From positions 1 to 21,110 of the forward strand of contig CAKREL010000038.1 of the NCBI GenBank assembly GCA_934317205.1: a stretch of 21,110 bases of DNA, given 5' to 3'. The position numbers and the translations under genes are program-made. The notes below the pieces were generated by a model. It saw only the letters and a list, made by a program, of their open reading frames with translations, did no database searches and was not told the DNA's origin. The DNA comes from an uncultured Eubacterium sp. (lineage in GTDB: Bacteria; Bacillota; Clostridia; Lachnospirales; Lachnospiraceae). Every line of letters begins with the position of its first letter. Positions within the stretch are counted from its first letter, which is position 1. Of this stretch, positions 13,413 through 21,110 are shown one piece after another.

Positions 13413-16400
13413 TGTACAGGCGGTCTTAAGTGTAGCAGACCAGGGATTTACCACAAAAATGAATGCGGCAGCAAAGTCACTGAATCAGATTGATTCCGGA
13501 GCAACACAGTCCAAGAGAAGTTTGCTGGATGTTGCCAAAGGCGCAGGTGCTTTTAAAGTGGTGGATATGGCTGTGAATAAGGTGAAATCTTCCGTGGATG
13601 GAGCAATAAAACGATTTGACACCTTAAACCAGTATCCGAAAGTTATGCAGCAGATTGGATTCTCTGCGGATGATGCACAGAAATCCATGGATCAGTTATC
13701 AACCGGAATTGACGGATTGCCGACTTCATTGGATAGCATCGTATCTTCTACGCAGGGAATTGCGGTTCTGACCAGAGATCTGGATGGAGCAACAAAAACA
13801 TCTATTGCATTAAATGATGCGTTTTTGGCATCTGGTGCAGCTACGGCAGACGCGGAACGAGGTCTGACACAGTATGTTCAGATGCTTTCCAAAGGTTCTG
13901 TTGATCTCCAATCCTGGAGAACTCTGCAGGAGACGATGGGACCGGCATTATATGATGTGGCAGAGGCATTTGGATATGCCGGTGAATCGGCACAGAATGA
14001 TCTGTATGCAGCATTACAGAGTGGACAAATTACATTTACCCAGTTCAATAATAAGCTGATTGAACTGGATGGTGGTGTAAATGGCTTTGCAGAACGGGCA
14101 AGAACAGCCAGTGCCGGTATTGGAACATCTTTCCAGAATCTGAATACAGCAGTGGTTCGTGGAATGGAGAAAGTGATCCGTTCCGCAGACAACAGTTTGA
14201 CCGAAGCTGGTCTGCCAAATTTCCAACAACAGTTGGAGATCACAAAGACTGGTGTAAATACTACATTTACCGTCGCAAGTGAAGCAGTTGGCAAGTTCGT
14301 GAAGATTGCGGCTCCTGGAGTAAAGCTGGTGACCAACAATCTGGATACATTAATTCCTGTACTTGGGACGGCAACAGGCGGTTTTGTAGCATATAAGGCA
14401 GCGATTGCTATTGATGACAAGGTTAAGCGATTAAATACCGTCTGGAAAGAGGGAAAAGAACGACTGCAGGCAATGCGGAGTGTTATGGATCTCCAGACAG
14501 CAGCTGTGAAATCACAGGAAGCAGCCACAATTGCGGCTACACGTGCACATGAATTAAGCACCAAAGCCAGTGTTGCACAGAAAAAGGCAGAGGAAGCACA
14601 GACAGCAGCTAAGACACTTGCGACAAAAGCAGCTAAGGCACAGGAAAAAGCAGATATGGCGCAGGCGAAAGCTAGTGCGGCTTCTTCAACTTCAACGGAA
14701 CTCAGTGCAGAAGCTGCAAAATTAAAGTCAATAGCGGAATCTACGAATGCGGCAGCAACTAAGGCAAGTGAAGACGCAGAAAGAAAAGCGGCTATTGCGG
14801 CACAGTATCAGGCGCAGGCAAATAAAGCGGCAGCTATGTCTGTCAATGCAGAGACGATTGCACAGGAAGCGAATACGGCAGCTGAGACAGCCGGCGCTAG
14901 AGCTGCAGAAGTAAGTAATGTGGCGATTGCAGTAAAAACAGCAGCAGTTGGTGTGCTTTCCGGTGAAATCAGTCTTGCCACAGCAGCACAGTTAATCTGG
15001 AATGCGGCCATGAAAGCGAATCCAATTGGAGCAGTTGTTACAGCCATTGCAGTATGTGTGGTTGGCATTGTTGCTCTTGTAAAAATCATCAGTAAGCTGA
15101 ATAAGAAAATGCAGGATGAAAAGAAGCGTCGGGAAGAGCTGGTAGATGCTATCGATGAACATACCGAAGCGATTGATTCCAATAAAAACAGCCGAAAAGA
15201 AGAACTTGACGATATTAAAGCGACCACATCCGCAAACAAAAAATTGATTGATCAGATTGTAGAGCTTTCCAAAAAGGAACGCAAAACGGCAGAGGATAAA
15301 GCAAAGCTGCAGGGGTTGGTAGAGACATTGAATGGTTCTATGGATGATCTGAATCTCTCTTATAGCGAAGAGAGAGACCAGCTAAATATGACCAGTGAAG
15401 CACTGCAGGAAAAAGCGGATGCTTATGCAAGACTGGATGAGGCTTCTGTGGCACAGGAAAATCTGACCAATGTTCTGAAAGACCAAGCGCAGGTGGAGGC
15501 AGATCTGGAAGAAGCGACGAAAGCTAGGACAGATGCGGAACAGAAATACAAGGAAGCAATCTCCGATGGAACCTCATACCGTCAGTATTATAAAACCATG
15601 ACAGAGATGGGCGATAAGCAGACGGAACTGAAAGAAAAACTGCAGCAGTTGGAAGCTGAGGAACAGCAGTACAGTGAAATCGTTGCACAGACACAGGCGG
15701 CAGCATCACAGGCTACATCAGAGAATACACAGCAGCAGAAAATCAGTCTGGAGAGTCTTTCAGAGGTGCAGCAGGATACCGTAGACCGTATTACAGATGC
15801 TTACCAGACAATGACGGACAGTCTCAGTTCCTTAAATGACAAAATTGAGGAAGATAATGAGACAACATGGTCCAGTGTACAAAAGAATCAGGCAGATACC
15901 ATTCAGAAAACACAGGAGTTTGCTGATCTGTATTCACAAGCCATCAATGCTGGAGTCAGTGAGAGTTATCTGAATGCAATCGGTGCTACCGGTCCGGAAG
16001 CATTACCGTTATTGCGTGACATGATGAACAGCGGTGTGGATGAAGTTCTGGCAGCACAGGAACAGTGGGAACAGGCATATGATTCCATCAGTCATACTTT
16101 TGTGGATTCCATGCAGTTATCAGATGCGGATAAGGCAACATTGCGGGATTACATCAAAGGAGAGTCAGGTGTGCTTGGGACGATGGCACAGGCATTAGAT
16201 GAAGCAGATTTTACCATGTTTAGTGATGTTGGAACAAATGTGGTTGATGCTGTGACAGATGAAGTGTCGAATAGTCCGAAGCCGGCGATTGCTGGTGGAA
16301 ATCTTGGCATTAGTCTGTATCAGGGAACGACTGATGCTCTGCAGATCCATTCTCCATCCAGATTGTTTATGCAGGTTGGACAGTATACGGTGGATGGTCT

Positions 16401-17241
16401 GGTTAAAGGAATTGAGTCTAAGCAAAGTACATTGAATTCTGCCATGACCAAGATCATGAGCAATTTTGGTAAATCATCTGCAGATGCTGCAAAACGTTCT
16501 GTATCGACATTGCCACAGATTTATGAAGCAGCATTTCAGAAAGTAAATACTGCTACCAGTGCAGCAATGCAGAAGAATAAGACCATTACACAGACTGGCA
16601 TGGCAGCAATGGCGAATGTTACAAAAACAGGATTTAATTCTATGCAGTCTACCGCAAATCAGGGAAGCATAATGCTTTCTACAGCTGTGACGCGAGGAAT
16701 GACTTCTGCAAAAGCACAGGTTGTCAGCAACGTAAATGCAATGGAGCGGACAGTGAATGGTATGGAAAGCAAATTCCGAAGCAGTGGTTATTATGCAGCA
16801 GTTGGATTAGCAAACGGAATCAATAGTGGTTCAGGAAAGGCTATTGCGGCTGCTAATCGACTGGCAAACACTGTATCGCAGACAATCAATAACGCTTTAA
16901 AGATTCATTCGCCATCAAAAGTAACAGAGGAAAGTGGTGAATTTACCACGGAAGGAATGGCTATTGGTATGCTAAACAAGATCCGCGAGGTGCGTGAAGC
17001 TGCCAAACGTGTGGCACAAGAAGCAATTCCGACCGGCTATATCAACCGGATGGCGGCATCTGCAAATGCATTTCAGGTAGATACATCCTATTCTTATGCC
17101 GGAGACATCAATGCAAGATATTATTTTGAAATCCCGGTTATAATTGACGGAAGAGAAGCTGCAAAAGCAACCGCTTCTTATACACAGGAAGAGATTGAAA
17201 AACGTAATAAGTTGAACAAACATATGAGGGGGTATCGATGA
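13399..17241 (+). CDS. Tape measure protein
   Basis: A 1280-residue protein that sets tail length and is ejected ahead of the DNA. In order: an N-terminal conserved tape measure domain (about residues 40-230; KSVDGAIKRF-like start, TLNQYPKVMQQIGFSADDAQ); an Ala-rich coiled coil, about 368-508; a strongly hydrophobic segment, about 544-567 (GAVVTAIAVCVVGIVALVKI); a second charged coiled coil, about 570-800; and two C-terminal IHSPS repeats (LQIHSPSRLF at 981 and LKIHSPSKVT at 1167). If about 0.15 nm of tail is measured per residue, the tail would be near 190 nm (inference). GGAGG precedes ATG 13399, and the gene overlaps the chaperone end by 14 nt. Confidence 0.93.
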   Translation: MESYSVQAVLSVADQGFTTKMNAAAKSLNQIDSGATQSKRSLLDVAKGAGAFKVVDMAVNKVKSSVDGAIKRFDTLNQYPKVMQQIGFSADDAQKSMDQLSTGIDGLPTSLDSIVSSTQGIAVLTRDLDGATKTSIALNDAFLASGAATADAERGLTQYVQMLSKGSVDLQSWRTLQETMGPALYDVAEAFGYAGESAQNDLYAALQSGQITFTQFNNKLIELDGGVNGFAERARTASAGIGTSFQNLNTAVVRGMEKVIRSADNSLTEAGLPNFQQQLEITKTGVNTTFTVASEAVGKFVKIAAPGVKLVTNNLDTLIPVLGTATGGFVAYKAAIAIDDKVKRLNTVWKEGKERLQAMRSVMDLQTAAVKSQEAATIAATRAHELSTKASVAQKKAEEAQTAAKTLATKAAKAQEKADMAQAKASAASSTSTELSAEAAKLKSIAESTNAAATKASEDAERKAAIAAQYQAQANKAAAMSVNAETIAQEANTAAETAGARAAEVSNVAIAVKTAAVGVLSGEISLATAAQLIWNAAMKANPIGAVVTAIAVCVVGIVALVKIISKLNKKMQDEKKRREELVDAIDEHTEAIDSNKNSRKEELDDIKATTSANKKLIDQIVELSKKERKTAEDKAKLQGLVETLNGSMDDLNLSYSEERDQLNMTSEALQEKADAYARLDEASVAQENLTNVLKDQAQVEADLEEATKARTDAEQKYKEAISDGTSYRQYYKTMTEMGDKQTELKEKLQQLEAEEQQYSEIVAQTQAAASQATSENTQQQKISLESLSEVQQDTVDRITDAYQTMTDSLSSLNDKIEEDNETTWSSVQKNQADTIQKTQEFADLYSQAINAGVSESYLNAIGATGPEALPLLRDMMNSGVDEVLAAQEQWEQAYDSISHTFVDSMQLSDADKATLRDYIKGESGVLGTMAQALDEADFTMFSDVGTNVVDAVTDEVSNSPKPAIAGGNLGISLYQGTTDALQIHSPSRLFMQVGQYTVDGLVKGIESKQSTLNSAMTKIMSNFGKSSADAAKRSVSTLPQIYEAAFQKVNTATSAAMQKNKTITQTGMAAMANVTKTGFNSMQSTANQGSIMLSTAVTRGMTSAKAQVVSNVNAMERTVNGMESKFRSSGYYAAVGLANGINSGSGKAIAAANRLANTVSQTINNALKIHSPSKVTEESGEFTTEGMAIGMLNKIREVREAAKRVAQEAIPTGYINRMAASANAFQVDTSYSYAGDINARYYFEIPVIIDGREAAKATASYTQEEIEKRNKLNKHMRGYR

Positions 17242-18815
17242 TGTATAACTTCGTAGATACAAATCAGATAAATACTCAGAAAAATATCGGTCCTGAAGCA
17301 GTAAAAATTAACGGGGCATATATAGAAGATATGGTGTCGGGATACCTGACCTTATATACCAGTGGACGAGAATTGCTGGAATGTGAAGTAGATGATCAGA
17401 AGATTGGGAACAGAGATGGTTCCGATTACAGGAATAAACGATATCCGCCACGTACTATTACGGTTGGATATCAGATTTGTACATCATCGGCAGAAAACTT
17501 CAGAGAAGCATATAATCAGCTGAACAAGATACTGAATGTGGAGCAGGCCCAGCTTATTTTTGCAGACGAACCAGATAAATATTTTATTGGAACAAAAACA
17601 AGTAACACATCTGTAGCGTCTGGACAGAATTGCGTTACCGGAGAAATTGAATTTTATTGTGCAAATCCCTTTAAATATTCTTTGACAGAAAAGATTTTTA
17701 AAGCCAGTAAAAATACGTCAACAGGAATTTTGGAAACTACCATAACGAATAATGGCTCTATACCAGTAGCTGTCAGCTATGATGTGCTGCATAATCACGA
17801 AAATGGCTATGTTGCCATGGTGAGTGCTTATGGGGCGATGCAGTTTGGCAGCAGGGAAGAACCGGACAGGGGAGTCAGAGAAAAATCGGAATTATTGTTG
17901 AATCTTTCAGATGGAAGTGCAATTAATAAAAGACTGACAGTTGGTTCTGGAATATTGACAGATACCAAATATATCAAAAACGGTACATTTCGCACGATGA
18001 ATTATACGGATGGAAACAAGCAGTCATTTTATTGTCTTACAGCAGATAATTCTGGAAGCGGTGCTGGACAGTGGCATGGGGCCTGCGGACAGATCACATT
18101 GCCGGTCAGAAGCGACGGAACAACCGGAAGTAAGAATTTTAAAGTGGATGCAAGGATATTGTGGAAGTTAGTATATGCATGGGAAACTGGGGTTATACAG
18201 GTAAATGTAGGTGATCAGAATGGAAAATTACTGGCATCGTTGAATTTATATAAATTGGAACGAAGCATGTATAAATCAGTTATCCGAATGTGTCTTGGCG
18301 AAAATGCGACTATAAAAAATGAAATATGGTTTATGCCGGAAGATTGGAATAAACAGCCGTATATGTATCATAGCGAAAACGGTGGCGGACATGAGTATAT
18401 CATGAAAAATAATGACTGGTTTGAATTCTGTTTTGCAGGACAAAAGTTTCAATATCGAGTTCCCGAACTTGCAGATAAAAAGGCTGCAACAGTCACCGTT
18501 TGGATTGGACAATGGTCAGATTATGATGAGATGCGTATGATTAATCAGATTGGAATCCGTGAGCTTACAGTGCGATCGGATAATGTTTCATATATTTATG
18601 ATATTCCAAATCGTTATCAGCAGGGAGATAAATTAAGCATAGATGGTCCAAGAACAAAAGTATATGTGAATGGGATTCCAAATCTGGGGGATGAGATAAC
18701 AGGATCAAAATATTTTAAAGTTCCACCAGGGGATACAAAAGTACAGTTTTTTTATTCTGATTTTTCAAATCCGGAACCAACGGTAACAGCAAGGATAAGG
18801 GAGGCTTATTTATAG
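17238..18815 (+). CDS. dit: Distal tail protein (Dit), enlarged
   Basis: A 525-residue tail-tip hub protein. The N-terminal part (about 1-150; KINGAYIEDMVSGYLTLYTSGRELLE and CANPFKYSL) and the C-terminal end (TKVYVNGIPNLGDEITGSKYFKVPPGDTK within about 460-525) match the Sipho_tail/Dit fold. Classical Dit proteins are near 250 residues. Here about 230-440 is an extra, mainly beta region (SFYCLTADNSGSG, then FRVPEL-like and VTVWIGQWSDYDEM), which could be a carbohydrate-binding insertion as in 'evolved' Dits. The ATG at 17238 overlaps the tape measure stop (ATGA). It connects tail tube, tape measure and Tal. Confidence 0.85.
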   Translation: MMYNFVDTNQINTQKNIGPEAVKINGAYIEDMVSGYLTLYTSGRELLECEVDDQKIGNRDGSDYRNKRYPPRTITVGYQICTSSAENFREAYNQLNKILNVEQAQLIFADEPDKYFIGTKTSNTSVASGQNCVTGEIEFYCANPFKYSLTEKIFKASKNTSTGILETTITNNGSIPVAVSYDVLHNHENGYVAMVSAYGAMQFGSREEPDRGVREKSELLLNLSDGSAINKRLTVGSGILTDTKYIKNGTFRTMNYTDGNKQSFYCLTADNSGSGAGQWHGACGQITLPVRSDGTTGSKNFKVDARILWKLVYAWETGVIQVNVGDQNGKLLASLNLYKLERSMYKSVIRMCLGENATIKNEIWFMPEDWNKQPYMYHSENGGGHEYIMKNNDWFEFCFAGQKFQYRVPELADKKAATVTVWIGQWSDYDEMRMINQIGIRELTVRSDNVSYIYDIPNRYQQGDKLSIDGPRTKVYVNGIPNLGDEITGSKYFKVPPGDTKVQFFYSDFSNPEPTVTARIREAYL

Positions 18816-20317
18816 TGGAAAATGTCAGGATTGCAATAATAAGCACGCATGATAATGTATGTGCTTTTATGGACAATGAAGCTGTCGATGGTCTTCATTA
18901 TTGGGATGATGAACTCCATCAATATTTAAGTGGCTCATCACATACATTTTCATTTAAAGCAGACGCCCAACACGAAGATTCAGTATATTTGACAGTGGGA
19001 AATAAAATTTCCTTTCAGTATCATAAAAAAGATTACTATTTGAATATTGTAAACTGCATTCGCAGCGAAGATGTGGTAGAAGTAGAAGCATATGCATTGA
19101 ATTTTGAATTGCTAAACGAATATGTATCTGCGTATGCGGCATCATCTGCTATGAGTTTTGAGGAATATCTGAATGTATTTGATTATGAAAAAACGGTACA
19201 GCTTGGAATAAATGAGGTTTCTGATAAATCAATAAAGCACGAATGGACAGGTACAGATACGATTTTAGGGCGGCTGTTTTCTCTGGCAAATGTATTTGAT
19301 GCAGAAATTGAATTCGTAACCAGATTGAACCAGGATTATTCTCTTGGGGCAGTAATTATGAATGTATATAAAGAACATTCTGACTTTGAACAGGGAATTG
19401 GAAGAAATCGGACTGATATAACATTACGGTATGGTGTAGAGGTAGAAGGGGTAATAAAAACGTCAGACATGACAGATTTGTATACTGCAATTCGACCTAC
19501 CGGTACAGATGGGCTGACTTTGAAAGAACTGGAAAAAACAGAACTTGATGAGGATGGCAATGTTGAATATCAGTTACGAAAAGGTGATGGAACAATTTGT
19601 GCGGTACAGGCCAGAGATCGCTTTCCATCCAATTTGATGGGAAAACGAAGTGATGGATATATTGTATATTACTGGAATTATGAGACTTCCAATGTAAATA
19701 TGCTTTATGGACAGGCTCTGGCACAGTTAAAAAAGAACTGTGTGCCGCAGGTCAGCTACGATGTAAAGGGATATTTTAATCTTGAAATCGGAGATACCGT
19801 GATTGTCTGTGATGAGGAATATACGCCGGAACTGTATCTGAGTGTCAGAGTTGTGGAACAGTCTGTTAGCTTTACAGATCCGTCAAAAAATAAAACAACA
19901 GTAGGAAATGTAAAAGAACTGCAGTCAGAAATAGATGCGGAACTTCTAGCCAAAGTACAGGAACTGGCTTCTACAATCTCAGACATCAACAACCGTATGG
20001 ATCAGATTGCGGAAGAAGTGACAACTTCACTGTATATCTCATCTTCAAAAGGAAATGTATTCAAAAATACAAATGTTTCTACATATTTATCGATAACGAT
20101 AATCAGAGGCACGCAGAGGATCACAGACAGCCAGACCATGAAGTCGGTATTTGGAGAAAATGCATATCTGCAATGGAGATATCAGGGAAAAGACGATGAA
20201 GATTTCTGGAATATCCCACAGGAAGACCCAAGAATTTTGGAAAATGGATTTAAATTCAAAGTCAGTCCGAGTGATATTTACACAAAAGGTGTGTACACTT
20301 GCGACCTGATTAGTTAA
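18815..20317 (+). CDS. Tail-associated protein Tal (prophage endopeptidase tail family)
   Basis: A 500-residue baseplate protein. The N-terminal about 370 residues follow the siphovirus Tal/gp27-like fold ([42 protein letters not shown] near 147-168; [20 protein letters not shown]). A short coiled coil ([19 protein letters not shown]) leads to a C-terminal Ig-like domain (about 405-500; [19 protein letters not shown]). I see no catalytic endopeptidase domain such as CHAP or NlpC/P60, so it is a structural Tal rather than a lysin. The GTG at 18815 has GGGAGG 10 nt upstream and overlaps the Dit stop by one base. Confidence 0.85.
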   Translation: MENVRIAIISTHDNVCAFMDNEAVDGLHYWDDELHQYLSGSSHTFSFKADAQHEDSVYLTVGNKISFQYHKKDYYLNIVNCIRSEDVVEVEAYALNFELLNEYVSAYAASSAMSFEEYLNVFDYEKTVQLGINEVSDKSIKHEWTGTDTILGRLFSLANVFDAEIEFVTRLNQDYSLGAVIMNVYKEHSDFEQGIGRNRTDITLRYGVEVEGVIKTSDMTDLYTAIRPTGTDGLTLKELEKTELDEDGNVEYQLRKGDGTICAVQARDRFPSNLMGKRSDGYIVYYWNYETSNVNMLYGQALAQLKKNCVPQVSYDVKGYFNLEIGDTVIVCDEEYTPELYLSVRVVEQSVSFTDPSKNKTTVGNVKELQSEIDAELLAKVQELASTISDINNRMDQIAEEVTTSLYISSSKGNVFKNTNVSTYLSITIIRGTQRITDSQTMKSVFGENAYLQWRYQGKDDEDFWNIPQEDPRILENGFKFKVSPSDIYTKGVYTCDLIS

Positions 20318-20343
20318 ATAGCGAATTGAAAGGAGAAAAAGAA

Positions 20344-21110
20344 ATGGCGGTTAGAGCGACAAGCCAATGTACGCTCATCGATGTAACAGACGCTTACAAC
20401 GTAATACTTACATCTGAGGCATATACTTTTATTGGAAATACATCCGGAGCAACCTCTGGAAATAAATGCACCACGCAGGCGGTAGCGTTCTGCGGATCAA
20501 ATCAGTGTTCTTCTGTTATTGTCGATGCAAAAAATATCACTTGTCCGACAGGAATCTCAGCATCTGTCGCAAACAGTGGAACAGCGTCACCGACAATCAC
20601 ATTCACCACAACATCGACGATCACCACTGCATGTGAAGCAACAATCCCGGTAGTGGTTGACGGGATCACAATTAATAAAAAGTTTTCGTTTGCTGTAGCA
20701 AAGACAGGAGCTACTGGGGCACAGGGACCACAAGGAGTCAAAGGAGAGACCGGTGCAAAAGGTGAGACAGGAGCACAGGGACCGCAGGGAGTTAAGGGCG
20801 ACAAAGGAGCTACAGGAGCTACTGGTCCGCAGGGTCCAACTGGTCCGACTGGTCCGACTGGTCCACAGGGAGCCACGGGAGCGGCAGGAGCTGATGCAAT
20901 CGTAGTCACAATCACGGCAAGTAATGGGACAATATTTAAGAATAATAATGGATCCACAACACTTACGGCGCATGTGTTTAAGGGTGGAGTGGAGCAGACA
21001 ATCACCGATGCAGGCGTTTGCGGCTCTCTGGGGACAATCAAATGGTATAAGGGTGGAAGCACGACAGCGGCAGCTACTTCTAAGACCTATTCCCTGTCAG
21101 CAAGTAATGT
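20344..21110 (+). CDS. Collagen-like tail fibre / receptor-binding protein (5' part)
   Basis: The frame opens at ATG 20344, with AAGGAG upstream, and stays open to the window edge (255 residues visible), so the gene is cut. Domain order: an N-terminal beta domain with several Cys ([56 protein letters not shown], about 1-120); 21 uninterrupted Gly-X-Y triplets (about 122-184), predicted to form a collagen-like triple helix; then an Ig-like domain ([21 protein letters not shown]) resembling the end of Tal. It is trimeric by inference and probably carries host recognition. The antisense open frame here is a shadow of the repeats. Confidence 0.85.
   Translation, partial: MAVRATSQCTLIDVTDAYNVILTSEAYTFIGNTSGATSGNKCTTQAVAFCGSNQCSSVIVDAKNITCPTGISASVANSGTASPTITFTTTSTITTACEATIPVVVDGITINKKFSFAVAKTGATGAQGPQGVKGETGAKGETGAQGPQGVKGDKGATGATGPQGPTGPTGPTGPQGATGAAGADAIVVTITASNGTIFKNNNGSTTLTAHVFKGGVEQTITDAGVCGSLGTIKWYKGGSTTAAATSKTYSLSASN
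20707..20895 (+). repeat. Gly-X-Y collagen-like repeat tract
   Basis: Twenty-one Gly-X-Y triplets. At DNA level there is a tandem GGTCC(G/A)ACT unit near 20833-20865 and a longer near-duplicate around the segment encoding [10 protein letters not shown] (20716-20745 and 20770-20799). Such tracts can change length by slippage or recombination. Confidence 0.9.

Noticed and set aside
13878..14564. Long antisense open frame (228 aa) within the tape measure gene
   Set aside because: It mirrors the Ala/Thr-rich coding of the tape measure, has no ribosome binding site, and its protein is low-complexity.
20502..21062. Antisense open frame with Gly-Pro-Val repeats
   Set aside because: It is the reverse complement of the collagen-like tract of the fibre gene, which has its own start, AAGGAG and domain structure on the + strand.
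20344..21110. Diversity-generating retroelement or invertible fibre region
   Set aside because: No reverse transcriptase, template/variable repeat pair or inverted repeats are visible in the window.
1..21110. CRISPR array, insertion sequence, att site, integrase, lysis genes
   Set aside because: No regularly spaced repeats, transposase, recombinase, holin or endolysin was seen.

Overview
This window is the late (DNA packaging, head and tail) module of a siphovirus or prophage of a low-to-mid-GC Gram-positive host. Strong AGGAGG-type ribosome binding sites, GTG/TTG starts, a TP901-1/phi13-like tail gene order and the Prp protease with its LQLFA-type substrates all point to a Clostridia host, most likely Lachnospiraceae; the host assignment is inference. 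Every supported gene is on the + strand. No integrase, repressor, replication or lysis gene is visible, so prophage versus free phage cannot be decided here.

Layout. (1) 1-824: the 3' end of an unknown acidic gene, a possible overlapping small ORF, and a sigma-70-region-4/ArpU-like late regulator. (2) 832-1996: an inverted repeat, a terminator, then an AT-rich cassette with its own promoter, one gene for a membrane-anchored protein of unknown function (308 aa) and its own terminator. It has the form of a phage moron. (3) 2033-7014: terminase small and large subunits, portal, a minor head protein of the SPP1 gp7/Mu F type with an apparently intact ADP-ribosyltransferase domain at its C-terminus, and a small unknown gene coupled to it. 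(4) 7015-8179: a terminator, then three accessory genes: a DUF6275-like protein, a nucleoside 2-deoxyribosyltransferase-like (DUF4406-like) protein, and a tandem two-domain Tad2/DUF2829 protein that is a candidate anti-defence sponge. (5) 8244-12617: a phage-encoded Prp cysteine protease, scaffold, major capsid protein, connector and completion proteins, and major tail protein. Scaffold, capsid and major tail protein each carry an LQ(L/V)FA motif near the N-terminus, matching the Prp cleavage signature. (6) 12631-21110: a terminator, tail assembly chaperones G and G-T joined by a canonical A_AAA_AAG -1 frameshift site, tape measure, an enlarged Dit, Tal, and the start of a collagen-like tail fibre cut by the window edge.

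How it fits together. TerS/TerL pump DNA through the portal into a capsid built on the scaffold. Prp probably trims the N-termini of scaffold, capsid and perhaps tail-tube subunits. The minor head protein may carry its transferase domain inside the virion for delivery with the DNA. The G/G-T chaperones load tail subunits on the tape measure, and Dit, Tal and the fibre form the host-binding tip. The least-described elements are the moron at 966-1996, the ADP-ribosyltransferase head protein with its small partner gene, the accessory cassette at 7084-8179 that may act on nucleotide signals, and the Prp motif on the tail protein.
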